A stretch of 64,000 bases of DNA from Ilex aquifolium (taxonomy: Eukaryota > Streptophyta > Magnoliopsida > Aquifoliales > Aquifoliaceae), in assembly GCA_951799425.1 (NCBI GenBank), contig OX637394.1, forward strand, positions 8,443,501 through 8,507,500. Direction: 5' to 3'. Numbering within the stretch: the first letter of the stretch is position 1; the number at the start of each line of letters is the position of its first letter. Shown piece by piece: positions 1-11,374 of this stretch. A model generated the notes under the pieces. The model was not told the DNA's origin and ran no database searches. It saw only the letters and a list, made by a program, of their open reading frames with translations. Both the position numbers and the translations under genes were made by a program.

Positions 1-237
1 AAAGCACTGTAGCTCTCCGGTGTAAACCCTCCGATGACGATTATTCGTTAATAAAGAACACCAAGGCCACCACTGCTATTTAAAGTGGACGTAGGCCACG
101 GCCGAACCACTATAAACCTCTGTGTTGATCCTTTATTTGCTATTTTGGTCATTGATTGTTTGTTTACTGCACATTGATTATACCTATTCACATTCTTGAC
201 TGTTAAACTTACACGGAAACCGATTTGTGCATCATCA
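1..237 (+). repeat. 5' LTR, partial (right end only)
   Basis: Ends in gcatcatca at 237, the same terminus as the 3' LTR. It differs from 3076-3312 at four sites, all transitions (about 1.7%). The left part of this LTR lies outside the window. Confidence 0.9.
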
Positions 238-302
238 GTTTGACGCCGTCTGTGGGAATCGACAAAATTCTCATTCCTAAACACATTCCATTTGCTGAAC
301 CA

Positions 303-1454
303 ATGAGAATCACTACCAGGTCCATGAACCAACATGAAAACAATCCTCCACGAGAGGAGGAGGTTGCTCCTCCAGTTACCAACCCTGTCTCGAACGCTCC
401 AGCGCCAAATCCTCAGCAAATGTTGGAGACCATGCAGCAGCTGGTGGCCCAAAACTAGCAGATACTGCAACTCATGCTCGCTGGACAAGGAGGAGCACAA
501 CTTGGTGGAGCACAGCTTGGAGGACCTCCACGCCATGAAGGCCAAGGAGCTCCACACCTTGCTGCTCCACACCTTGGAGCCCCTGCAGGGCTGGGCGCCC
601 TCTTTGGAGTCCCCCTGGGCGCCCCACACAGGGGAGCCCATCATGAGGGATTTCCACCTCCTCCTCCTGCTTCCCATGGTGGAAACCCTCATCTCCAAGA
701 GAATGAAGGCGAGAACCAAAGCATGGAACATGGAAGTCATTTCCATGATCATTCCAGATGAGCTCCCAATCTTTGGGACGAGAAAATCAAGGAAGTACAG
801 AATCAATTGGGTGATGTCTTCAACGCCATGAAGGCACAGGAACTAGGGACAGTGGACTACCTAGTAAGGCGTACAGACACGCCTTTCAAACCTGACGTGA
901 TGAACTACCCCCTCCCTCAGAAGTTCAAAATGTCATCCGTGAAAACCTTTGACGGAACGAAGGATTCACTAGACCACCTCGAAACTTTCAAAACTCTAAT
1001 GCAGTTGCACAATGTCCCCGACGAGATCATGTGTAGGGCGTTCCCAACCACCTTGAAGGGATCAGCGCGACAATGGTTCGCCAAACTCACCCCGGCCTCC
1101 ATAGGCTCCTTCGCCGAACTGAGCAAATCCTTTGTGACACAGTTCATTGGTGGATGCCGCCAGCAGAAGCCTGTCACCCATCTGCTCAGCATAAAGCAGG
1201 ACCAAGATGAGAGTCTGATAAGCTACCTCACTCGTTTTAACGAGGGGGTCCTTCAGGTCGAAGAGCACGATGAAAAAGTCAGCATGACCGCCTTCTTGGG
1301 AGGCCTCCGATCATCGAGCTTCCTTTTCTCCGTGATGAAACGCCCACCAAAGAGCATGCCAGAACTATTGGCAAAAGCCCAAAAATATATGAATGCTGAG
1401 GAAATCAACAGGTCTAGGCGAGGTGAATCATTTCGCGGATCGCCAAAAGCTTGA
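303..1454 (+). pseudogene. gag of the LTR element, interrupted by two in-frame stops
   Basis: One reading frame runs from an ATG at 303 to the stop at 1452-1454, broken by TAG at 456-458 and TGA at 759-761. The N-terminal third is Gln/Pro/Gly-rich. The intact 3' part (from 807) carries the Retrotrans_gag core: FKMSSVKTFDGTKDSLDHLE, then ARQWFAKL, then a helical stretch with LLSIKQDQDESLISYLTRFN. This is the capsid-like region of plant Ty3/gypsy gag. No zinc knuckle (CCHC) follows, because the frame ends in tandem repeats. Both stops fit a C-to-T change of a sense codon (CAG to TAG, CGA to TGA), as expected from deamination of methylated cytosine. The start at 303 is the first ATG after the PBS-like site that gives a gag-like N-terminus; an upstream ATG at 225 lies inside the LTR. 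Confidence 0.8.
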
Positions 1455-1905
1455 CCTGCATCTGCACTGTTCTCAAACAGGCAGCCTATCTCCAGCTTAG
1501 CGGCTCTCTTGCGGGTCGCCAAAAAGCTTGGCATCTGCACTGTTCTCAAACTGGCAGCCTATCTCCGGCTTAGCGGCTCTCTCGCGGGTCGCCAAAAAGC
1601 TTGGTCTCTGCACTGTTCTCAAACAGGCAGCCTATCTCCAGCTTAGCGGCTCTCTTGCGGGTCACCAAAAAAGCCTGACATATCTCTGCTCTGCTCTTAA
1701 ACAGGCAGCCTATCTCTGCACTGCTCTCAAGCAGGCAGCCCACCTACCTCTGCACTGCTCTCAAGCAGGCATCCCATACCTCCAGCTTAAAGACTCTCTC
1801 ATGGGTCGCCAAAAGCTAGGTCTCAAAAGGTGCAGCTCTCTCACGAGCAGTCCTCAAACTCTGCATTTGCTCTCGCGCAAGCAACCTGCCTATCTCTCTA
1901 GGTAA
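1455..1905 (+). repeat. Tandem repeats of about 75 bp in the retroelement interior
   Basis: Three good copies carry the phrases 'ctctgcactgttctcaaac', 'ggcagcctatctcc' and 'gcgggtcgccaaaa', followed by shorter degenerate copies (ctgcactgctctcaagcagg). The open frame through this block is a by-product of the repetition and resembles no known protein. Confidence 0.75.
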
Positions 1906-2195
1906 TCATGTTAAATATTTTAATGTTTGGAATAACATTATTTTTGCCATGTCTAGGCAGGATCTTCAAACTTAGGTCATCTGCAACCCGAGGGACTTCA
2001 TTAGATCAGCGTACCCAGCTGCCTGGCCGCCCTGGTCACCCAGATCAGCCTTTGCACGCCCCTCTACACAGGCTTCCTCGCCAAAATGCCACCTACTTCA
2101 GTGGAGCTTGCCCAAGAGAGCTCGCCAAGTCCCAAGCTCGCCCAAGCTCCCCAAAAGGCCTCATGCTTGCCAAAGCTCCCAAGGCAGCCCCAAGC

Positions 2196-2480
2196 AGGCG
2201 CCCAGACCCCCTTCGGAGATGAATCAGACGCCCAGACCCCCTCTGGAGCTGAAGCTGGCGCCCAGACCCCCTCCGGAGATGAAGTAGGCGCCCAGACCCC
2301 TTCCGGAGATGAAGTTGGCGCCCAGACCCCCTCCGGAGATGAAGTTGGTGCCCAGACCCCCTCCGGAGATGAAGCAGGCGTCCAGACCCCCTCTGGAGCT
2401 GAAGCTGGCGCCCAGACTCCCTCCGGAGATGAAGCAGGCGCCCAGACCCCCTCCGGAGATGAAGCAGGCGCCCAGACCCC
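2196..2480 (+). repeat. 30-bp minisatellite, about ten units
   Basis: The unit is ggcgcccagaccccctccgg followed by agatgaagca, repeated with few substitutions and no frame-breaking indels. In the frame open from 2086 it reads GAQTPSGDEA per unit, with variants GAEA and SDA. It sits between the gag remnant and the 3' LTR, where pol would be in a full element. Confidence 0.9.
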
Positions 2481-2730
2481 CCAGGCTCGTCCAAGGCAGC
2501 CCAGGCTCGTCCAAGGTGCTCCAAACAGGGCTTATAATATATCAAATTGAAGCTCTCGACGAGCCCTACAAAACTCACTGCCTATGGCAGTGACTGATGC
2601 TGTAAAAAGTCCAAAAAAGGCTTAGAAACAGCTGTTTTGGCCTCCCGAAGTTCTTCCAGTTATGCTGGTCAGCCGAAAATTCAAATTCAACCGAATGCCC
2701 TCCTCTCCAAGTTCCATTGGACACAGGGCA

Positions 2731-2742
2731 TTGGGGGGCAAA
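2731..2742 (+). other. Polypurine tract before the 3' LTR
   Basis: ttggggggcaaa lies directly before the TGATG that opens the 3' LTR at 2743. A G-rich purine run here is what primes plus-strand DNA synthesis in LTR elements. Confidence 0.75.
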
Positions 2743-3312
2743 TGATGGGTCAAGCCCAAATAGCTCAATTTATGTGAAAAGACCCAACCTCGATTGAAGA
2801 GTCCAACCATGCAAAGACCCACCAAGTCCAAGTTCAAGTCCAATCCAGCTAGGGCCCTCCTCCGAAAGAATTGGAGTACGAGGGAGAGAAATGCGGCGCA
2901 CGGAGAAACCTTACCAAATTTGTAATTACCAAAACAAGTAGGAAACCCCTCCCTCACATCACCGCCTCATCTCCAAACCCTAACTCTATAAATGTAAGTC
3001 ATCTCATCATCTAGGGCACGCCTCCCAAAAACTTCATCTCTTACCTTGCACAACATAGTTGTTCCTCTCTCCCTCAAAGCACTGTAGCTCTCCGGTGTAA
3101 ACCCTCCGGTGACGATTATTCATTAATAAAGAACACCAAGGCCACCACTGCCATTTAAAGTGGACGTAGGCCACGGCCGAACCACTATAAACCTCTGTGT
3201 TGATCCTTTATTTGCTATTTTGGTCATTGATTGTTTGTTTACTGCACATTGATTATACCTATTCACATTCTTGACTGTTAAACTTGCACGGAAACCGATT
3301 TGTGCATCATCA
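2743..3312 (+). repeat. 3' LTR (570 bp)
   Basis: Begins TGATGGG after the polypurine tract and ends CATCATCA, giving a 5-bp terminal inverted repeat TGATG/CATCA. The last 237 bp match the 5' LTR. The flank to the right starts catat; the matching left flank is outside the window. Confidence 0.88.
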
Positions 3313-3729
3313 CATATCAACCTATACGGTGAGAAAATTGCTCAGTAACAACAAATAGCTTCCTATATTGTTCAGTAAAAAATGATCACTGAAACTCTAG
3401 GATAAGATAAATCTTCTTCTTCTTTTGTGTTGATAACAAGGACTTCTTAAAAATCTGGGTAGGCAAATACATTTTCCTAGACTCAGAACTTCGGAACTTT
3501 AACTTTCGAAGTAATTTTCCATTTTCTAATCATTATATGAGGCAGTCTTTATAGAGTAATCTAGGACCTAAAAACTGAGATAATTTACTAACGTAATACT
3601 GTGACAGTAACGTAATCTACTAGTGTTATTATGATTATAACTCTTAAACTTTTTTATTAGAACTCCTTCATTTGCCACCTCATTAAATTAGAAAATTAAT
3701 TAACTTTTTAATACTATTATTATCAGGGA
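3313..3729. other. AT-rich spacer, no feature seen
   Basis: No coding frame, RNA gene or clear repeat was recognised. Confidence 0.6.
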
Positions 3730-5059
3730 TGTTGGAACATAACTATGATATCAATTGTTAGTTTTGCACAACAGATAATTAATACAAATAATACTTGTTA
3801 GAAGATAGGAATTCAAAGATAGAAAAACAAAAAAACCAAAACAAAAAAATATAACGTGGTTCGATACAACATACCCACCTTGATACACCGTACCTACATC
3901 CACGGACAAAAAATCTACATCGATTTATTATTCATTGAAAAACTGATTATCTATATAATACTCAACCTTATTTATAGGGATAAAATACTGTAACTCATAT
4001 CTATTCAGATACAAATTGATCTCTATGGTTCCTATCACATGTTTAATATACATATTCATGGTATATTAAAACTCTTCCAATATAATCCTATTTCATATAC
4101 GATTCTCACATTGATTACCCAATAAACTATCATTCAAATTCTAGAACATGTGACTTGGCTTGCATCATCTGTGCATCTATACCCGCGTCTTACCTGCTCT
4201 TGAGAGGTTTCAATGGCCTAGTGACTCGTAACCCACGAGACACTGCATCATCACTATTGGATTTATGTCAGTCCAATAGCTCTCAAACCGTTGAAATATC
4301 ACGACTTTAACTCTAAGAGCTCAAAATCCTGAAGAAACATATTTAATATAGCACGTGTGATAATTCTTGAAATCTAAACAATCAGGCAGAAACTTAGTCT
4401 TCTGTTTGATTTCATACTAACTTTAATTTTGTTCTTATGAATTTAAACAAAAACATGAATTGTACATACGTGTCAAGAGAGTCTTCTTCAACATAAATAT
4501 CAATTTGATCATTGAATCTCTAATAACTTGTTTTGATTGTTACACCAGGATTGTCAATCTAACTCTGATTGTTCTATCAAGATCATCAATCTAACTCTGA
4601 TACCACTTGTTGGAACATAACTCTAATATTATTTATTAGTTTTGCACAACGGATAATTAACACAAATAATGCTTGTTGGAAGATAGGAATTCAAAGATAG
4701 GAAAACAAGAAAAATAACACAGAAAAATATGACGTAATTCCATACAACATACCCACCTTGATACACCATACCTATATCAACGGATCAAAAATCTACATCG
4801 ATGTATTATTCATTAAAAAAATTGATTATCTGACAACTGATTACATAATACTCAACTCTATTTATAGGGATAAAATATTGTAACTCAAACCTATTCAGAT
4901 ACAACTTGATCACTATAGTTCCTATCATATGTTTAATATATTTATTCATGGTATATTAAAACTCTTCAAATACAATCCTATTTCATATAAGATTCTCACA
5001 TTGATTACTCAACAAGCTCTCATTTATGATAATTATAGAGTTTTGGTCAAATTCCAACA
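3730..5059 (-). mobile_element. Internally deleted copia-like / TRIM-like LTR element
   Basis: Two direct repeats, 3730 to about 4139 and 4608-5059, are alike along their length (shared phrases include agataggaattcaaagata and gatacaacatacccacct). The right copy runs TGTTGGAAC...TCCAACA, a normal LTR end pair. Directly inside it, on the minus strand, is TGGTATCAGA, the complement of the initiator-Met tRNA end that primes most copia elements. The right repeat is therefore the 5' LTR and the element reads right to left. The interior is only about 470 bp with no coding frame. The inner end of the left LTR is missing, and I see no clean target duplication. Confidence 0.78.
4596..4605 (-). other. 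Primer binding site (initiator-Met tRNA type)
   Basis: The minus strand reads TGGTATCAGA, two bases inside the LTR edge at 4608. This is the standard PBS of plant copia and TRIM elements and sets the element's orientation. Confidence 0.85.
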
Positions 5060-6376
5060 AGAAACATAAGAATATATTTTTAGTGACGTGTTTTTTTTTT
5101 AAATTTTTCAAGACTTTTATTTTGCGCCTCGGAAAGTATGTTTTTTGTGACAAAATTAAATATTTTCTGTGACGAGATTATTATGACGGAGCCAGGACAA
5201 AATTTAAACTTTACTTACTATCTTAGCCCCATTTTACTTAAATTTAATCTTTTTATCTCTTTTTCGGTGGGTACTGGCTAAACTTTTCACCCGAAATTTG
5301 AAGGTTCGAGTCTTAAAATTCACATTGGGGCTTAGTGATTGACCACTATGCTAGCTTAGTTAGGTTCATTCCCTAGAGAAGTAACGGGCGCGGTCAAGGG
5401 CCTTAGAATCCTACCACTAAAGACCTATCAGAGTGATCTCTGAGCGCTCTTTTATTTTTACGGTCACACATTCTCTCACCCCATCCTAACATTATTAGAA
5501 ATTTATCTACTAATGTCTTAAATTTATATTTTATAAAATTTTAAATATAAAATAGTTAATAAAGATAATAAGAAATTTAAATATAAAATAATTATCAAAA
5601 AGTTGAAAATGGTTACATATGTCATATATTAAAATTCAATTGAAGGAGACTAATTAAATGTTCGGAATTAGGAGATAATAGAATTTAGAGAGAATTTTTC
5701 AAATAATCCCCATCTTAAATTAATTCTTTTAGTATATGGTATAGAGAGAAAGTAATTGTACAACACTAAGGAAGCTTTTTTCAAGTAAATATATTACGTT
5801 ATTTTTTTCACTGAATAGAACACGAACTCACGACAATGAGTGAGACCAATTTTAAATTAGGTTTAAAGTCTGCCAAAAATTCAATTTTTTTGTGTGAAAA
5901 ACTGCTTTTATCCAACACAAGGTCCCTAGTAGATCATGTGCAGTGGTTAGAAATTTGAATGTGTGCTGGCATGCAATTGAACATGCCAAAGAGAATACAG
6001 AGAGAAGGGGGAGAAAAAAAAAATGTGGAGCCCTAGAAGAACGTGAAGGAATTGGATGTTATTTTGGAGGCGTATGAATCCAATGGTACTATTCTAGAGC
6101 GGTAAGGGTATGCTGGTAATAATGAAAAATAGATGACAAAAAAAAAAACAGCTAACATGAATTTAATGACTTAAAAGAGTTATTCTCTAGATTAATTGAC
6201 AAAATAAATCTCAAAATTGAATTTTTCAACAATTTTTGCTTTTTTTAAACAGAAAAAGAAGTTCCGTCTACAAATTAATTTCTCTCAGTCTCAAAGACCA
6301 CTTACGAAGTATTCATTTTGAGTTTCAATTCACGTACATAATTGTAATATGATGTGTAATAAAATATGTTATGTTC
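5060..6376. other. AT-rich spacer with a possible SINE-like remnant near 5265-5460
   Basis: No gene seen. Around 5265-5320 the text 'gggtactggctaaac ... ggttcgagtctt' has the look of a decayed tRNA-type A box and B box, as in plant SINEs. No A-tail or target duplication was confirmed. Confidence 0.3.
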
Positions 6377-6381
6377 ATTTA

Positions 6382-7179
6382 TGATGATGCACAAATTGGT
6401 CTTCGTGCAAGATCAACAGTCGAGTATATCAACAAGTATAATTAATAAGCAATAAATAGGCAATCAATGACAGATCAATGGCAAAACAGTAAATATAGAT
6501 TCAACATAAAGATTTATAGTGGTTCGGTTCGAGTGACCTACTCCACTCTCGAGAACGACTGCGGTGGTTAGAGATCTTTATTGATGAACAATGTTACCGA
6601 GAGAGTAACTCCGGGAGTATTACAATGCTTTGGGAGAGAGAAGCAATGTGTGTAGGGAGGTGTAGTGTGTGTAGGGATCTCAAATTGTAGAGGTCTCAAG
6701 GTCCTTGGACATGCCCTCTACGTGGAGAGAGCTTAAATTATATAGGTATGGTGAGACAGTGAGTTGAGGCGGTCACCACTATTTTGGTAAGTACAATTAA
6801 GGTAGGACTCTACCACTTTAGTAAGTATAATCATAGTAGGACTAGATCTTTGTGCGTATCCCGATATTCTCTCCCTCATGCTCCTATTCCGTCGGGAGGA
6901 GGATTCTGAACTGAGTTGGACTTGAGTTGGAGTGGTAAAGTCAAGAGGACAAAGGATTCCACAGTTGCGCAAGAGAGGGATCGATCGTGGAACTAAGGAG
7001 GGAAGGGATCCCCTTGGGGTGGCCCCCCTTGGGCGGCGTCCCTTTGGGGTAACCCCTTGGGCGGCGCCCCTCTGGGGTGTACCCCTTGAGCTCTTCCTTG
7101 ACTTGATGACTTGAGTTCCGAGATGACGTGGGCCTCTCTTGATTTATTGGGTCTGACCCAGTTAATTTCAAGTTCATCA
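6382..7179 (-). mobile_element. Solo LTR (798 bp) of a gypsy-type element with perfect 5-bp TSD
   Basis: On the plus strand it starts TGATGATGCACAAAT, the reverse complement of the terminus of the 1-3312 LTRs, and ends TTCATCA, so the minus strand is TGATG...CATCA. The flanks are attta at 6377-6381 and attta at 7180-7184, a perfect 5-bp target duplication. No PBS or polypurine tract adjoins either end. This is the state left after recombination between the two LTRs of a full element. The body resembles but does not closely match the 2743-3312 LTR. Confidence 0.88.
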
Positions 7180-7184
7180 ATTTA

Positions 7185-7783
7185 TATATGCGTTCATAAA
7201 AAAATAAAAAATAAAAAAAACTGCAAAGGCGTTGCATTGCAGGAGAGCCAAAATAAGCACATATGTACGCATGTTGTGCTACCTACATGTAGTACTGGGC
7301 TTTCGACAACATTCACCCATCGTTGAAGAGAAAGCAGCCACTAGGTTGTGTTCAAACATATGAATGGCCAACGGTCAATAACCTCCGTTGCACAAATCTA
7401 TATTTATCCTTTGTACTTGGTCTAGCCTTACAGTTCTTCGTGGGTTGGTAAGAAGTCCGATGGACAGGGTCCAAGCATGTAGGTCGGCATGGAGTCCGCT
7501 TCTTGGCCGTGAACCATGAATGGTCATCCGGATCTTTGCATATAACGCATGGCAGACGTTATTTCTAACTAACAACCACTTGGCACCTTCTGGTGTGACA
7601 AAGAACCACCAAACCCGTCTGATAAGCCACTCACATGCTCCTGACATAGACGAGTATGGTAGTCAATCAACATTCATCGACACTCAATCCCCATCAATTA
7701 TCACTATTTTTCAAACCAAACTCACACTCAAAATGTCCTATTATTAATGTCCCTAGGGGTAGAATGTAAGTAACACAGAAAAA
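7185..7783. other. Spacer without a recognised gene
   Basis: Moderately AT-rich. A minus-strand open frame of 90 codons (7375-7647) has no recognisable domain and no supporting context, so I do not call it a gene. Confidence 0.5.
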
Positions 7784-8074
7784 TAATGCACCGTTTGGTA
7801 GGAAGGATGGAAAGTAGGAAGGATGGACAATCGAGTCGTGTCGTGTCAAATTCGTGTTAAGTCATTACGGGCTTGTGTCGAACATTAATCAAATCTAACT
7901 CAACTCATTTAACTAATTGTGTCGTATCGAGTCACAAGTTGACCTGTTTATTTTTATTTTTTTTAATTTTTTTAATTTTTTAAATTTTAAATTTTAAATT
8001 TTTAAAAAATATATATATATATAAATACATATTTTATCATTGTATTTTTATATGAAATTAATGTATATATAATA

Positions 8075-9609
8075 TCTATATAATAAAGTAGAACAAATTT
8101 GAATTTTGGAGACAAAGAGTGGTCTAGATCGTTTCGTGACCAAAAAAAATATCATCTAACGAACGACATTATCTCAAACTGTCTCGAGCTATTGACGTCT
8201 CAGATCGTTTTGATCCAACGTACCACATTAACTCTTTCGAAATATTTTTGCTGCTCAAAATTTATAGTTTCCAAAATTGATATTCCAAAATTTAATTCCC
8301 CCAAATCTTTTCCATAAATCAAGCAAATCTCTCTCTCTCATTCCTCAGTATCTCTCTCTATCACGCTTAATTCACGCAAAAAGTATCAATTTTCCACAAT
8401 ATTTTCCTCTGTATCTCACGAAAATATTAGATAGTGTCTGATTCAAGCAAATATTACATCTCTCTGTAGATAGATAATATGTATCACAGAGAGAGATAGT
8501 ATATTACGAAAATATTCCTCTGTATCTCTCTCTGAAGGAAAATTATGTAATAAATATTAGATAGATTGTATATATCACGAAAATATTCCTCTGTATCTCT
8601 CTCTTTCATTCAATCAATACTACAAATACGAATCATACAAATTCAATAGTCAATTTTATTTTTTCCATAATCAATAAAAGAAAGCATAACTTGCAAAAAA
8701 TCTGATTTAACAAAGAAAATATGCTTAACATCTAAAATATGCAAGATTAAATTCAAGTTATTGGACAACTCAGCTATCAATAGATATATTAAAGAAAATA
8801 TGCTTAACATTTAAAATATACAAGATTAAATTCATACACAAACACGAATCATACAAATTCAATATTTAGTGAACAACACAAAGCAACAATATTTGCTAAA
8901 TAATCCAAATCTAAATGCCCGAGAAAAATGATACAAAATTACAAACGAGAGAAACGATACAAAATTATAAGCAATACTATGAACACGAATCATACAAATT
9001 CAATATTTAGTGAATAACACGAAGCAACAATCTTTACTAAATAATACAATACTAAATAACGTTTAGTTTAAGAAAATATACTAAGAATATAAATAATCGA
9101 GAAGAATGATATAAAATTAAAAACACTACTATAAACTCGAATCATACAAATTAAATAGTCAGGTCGTATCTTTTGGAAGTCGGTTGAATTTCTGATAGTT
9201 GTATTTGGTCATTTGACAACATCTGCAGACTTAGTTTATTTGTGGGAGTATTGTTTTAATTTTCATTCTATTAGTTATGAATTCTGTTATTATTTAGATA
9301 AAGTTGATTATGAATGTTAAAATCGTGGATTTTGAATAAAAAACATAACGTTGAATATTGTCAACTGATATAATTTTTCAGATGTTTGAATTATTATGTT
9401 TCAGTAGTTATAACATAATTTTCGTGGCATAATAATTTAATGTGGAAATATATGTTATGCATGTAGATTGATGTTATAAAAAATATTAGCGGACTCATTT
9501 TGTTCGTCGTTTACTACAATGTTGTATTTTACTTTACATTTATGTATGAACAAATATTTATAACTAATTTACGAGTAACACCGTGCCTTCAGGCACGGGC
9601 AATTGCTAG
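8075..9609 (+). mobile_element. Non-autonomous Helitron 1
   Basis: Starts TCTATATAATAAAGTAG after a host A and ends with the hairpin CGTGCCTTCAGGCACG (stem CGTGCC/GGCACG) followed ten bases later by CTAG: the 5'-TC, the 3' hairpin and the CTRR end of Helitrons. The first 200 bp match 9610-9810 (shared 'attgacgtctcagatcgttt'), and the last 350 bp match the end of the decayed copy near 19153. No Rep/helicase frame is present, so it needs a partner in trans. Confidence 0.85.
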
Positions 9610-10156
9610 TATATATAATAAAGTAGAATGATTTTGAATTCAAGAGACAAAGAACGGCTCAGATCGTTTCGAGATCAAAAAAGACATCATCCAACGACCG
9701 ACGATATTTCAAACTGTCTAAAGCTATTGACGTCTCAGATCGTTTCGATCCGACGTACCATATTAGTTCTTGAAAATTTGTTGCCGCTCAAAACTTTTAG
9801 TTTCCAAAACTAACATCCCTAAATTTAATTCTCCAACCCAATCAAATCCGGCAATTAAGCGATCTCTCATTCTTCAACTCTGTCTCTCTCTCCCTAAAAT
9901 ATAGATTACTACTCTTATCATTATTTTCCTGATTTTATTTCTTATGTTAAGGGATCATTTTCTATACTGAAACATTGACTGTCTCTCACACTCTCATCTT
10001 TCATGATTCTCTTTCCAAACTGAGACACATGTCTCCCCAAAATTCTATTCTAATGCAACTGCTCTCCATCTTTACTGTTCATATCACACACATATCTTTA
10101 TTGCACATATATATAGTACAAAGATCGAAGACATACTATATCTACATGTTATATAT

Positions 10157-11360
10157 AGGGAAAGTTTCATCTAAACACCATGTAGTTGAGTCTAAATTCA
10201 ATGACAACCCTTATAAGAATAATTTTTGTCTCTATCACTAGATAAAATAATGATTTAATTAAATATTTTGTGAAAATACTAAAATTAACCTTTATTATGT
10301 AAATAGACTAAAATGTCATCAATTCTTTCTCCATTATATATGCGCTAGCTAGCCAACAAACGTAATTTCAATCATATTAGTCATCATGTTATCACTCATT
10401 TGGTTACATAATCAAATTTTTATATTTTTTTATCATAATAATTTTTATAGTTAAAAATAATTTTTCTATAATAAAAATTACAATGATAAAGTCAATGTCA
10501 AAAATTCATCAATTTTTAATTCCTCTGCTATCATATGTCCTCCACAACGTCGCCCGACCGCTCTTCACACATCATACTTCATATATAAAATTTAAAATTA
10601 TTTGATAAAATTTAATATTAATTGAATAAATTTGATCTTAATTTTGTTAAATTTAAATATTAATTTAGTTTTAATTTGATAAAATTAAATATTAATTTAG
10701 TATTAATTTGATTGAATTTAATGTTAATTGAATAAATTTGAATGTTGTTTTAATAAAATTGAATGTTCATTTGGTGTTAAATTAAAGAAATGACATTAAT
10801 TTGATAAGGTTAAATTTTTAAATTAATGGAATTTAGTATTCTATTTAATAAATTAAATAGTTTAATTTAATAAAATTGAATGTCAATTTGATGTTGATTT
10901 GATAAAAATAAATAATAACTTAATATTAAATTAATATAAATAAATGCTAATTTGATAAAATTAAATATCAATTTTGTGTTGATTTGATGAGATGAAATAT
11001 TAATTTAGTTTAAATTAAATAAAGAAAATTAATTCGATAAAATTGAATATTAAATTGATCAAAATAAAGGCTAATATAATAGAACAAAAAAGGAGTGCAT
11101 TGAAATTTCAGAATCAACAGAGGGTGTTGTTAAAGTTAGGTTTATTTACAGGGGGTGTTGATAGAGTTAGGTTTATTTATAAGGGGTGTGGATAAAATTT
11201 ACCTTATAAAATACTCGGGGATATTTCTATAAATCAACCATCGTCATTAACAGTGTAACCCAACAATCACTAACAGAGAGTGACAGTGAAATTTCAAAAT
11301 CAGAAGGAGGTGTCATTGAATTTAGACCTAACTACATGAGATCTGGATGAAATTTTTCCT
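10157..11360. mobile_element. TIR element (about 1.2 kb), same family as 39701-41161
   Basis: Left end AGGGAAAGTTTCATCTAAAC; the right end read on the minus strand is AAGGAAAAATTTCATCCAGA. Both arms continue with 'gtctaaattcaatgacaacc'-like sequence, so the inverted repeat is at least 55 bp. Flanks are TATAT on both sides (10152-10156 and 11361-11365). The interior is very AT-rich with recurring 'tttaatattaatttgat' and has no coding frame. Confidence 0.7.
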
Positions 11361-11374
11361 TATATCTATACAAA

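Larger units (their letters stand above)
1..3312 (+). mobile_element. Non-autonomous Ty3/gypsy-type LTR retrotransposon, 5' end cut by window edge
   Basis: Positions 1-237 match 3076-3312 base for base without gaps, with four differences, so they are the end of the 5' LTR and the matching part of the 3' LTR. The interior (238-2742) holds a PBS-like stretch right after the 5' LTR (gacgccgtctgtggg), a gag-type reading frame, two tandem-repeat blocks and a polypurine tract. No protease, reverse transcriptase, RNase H or integrase is visible, and the interior is only about 2.5 kb. This fits the TR-GAG type of plant element (terminal repeats plus gag only), which would need enzymes from an autonomous relative. 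The gypsy assignment rests on the gag type and the PBS and PPT style. Confidence 0.88.

Noticed and set aside
48-806. 252-codon minus-strand open frame
   Set aside because: It overlaps the LTR and the gag frame of a plus-strand retroelement, has an LTR-derived C-terminus and no domain.
1528-2593. Open frames on both strands through the repeat blocks of the retroelement
   Set aside because: They stay open only because the 75-bp and 30-bp units lack stops; none resembles a known protein.
7375-7647. 90-codon minus-strand frame
   Set aside because: Has a protein-like feel but no recognised domain, and an equally long frame overlaps it on the other strand.
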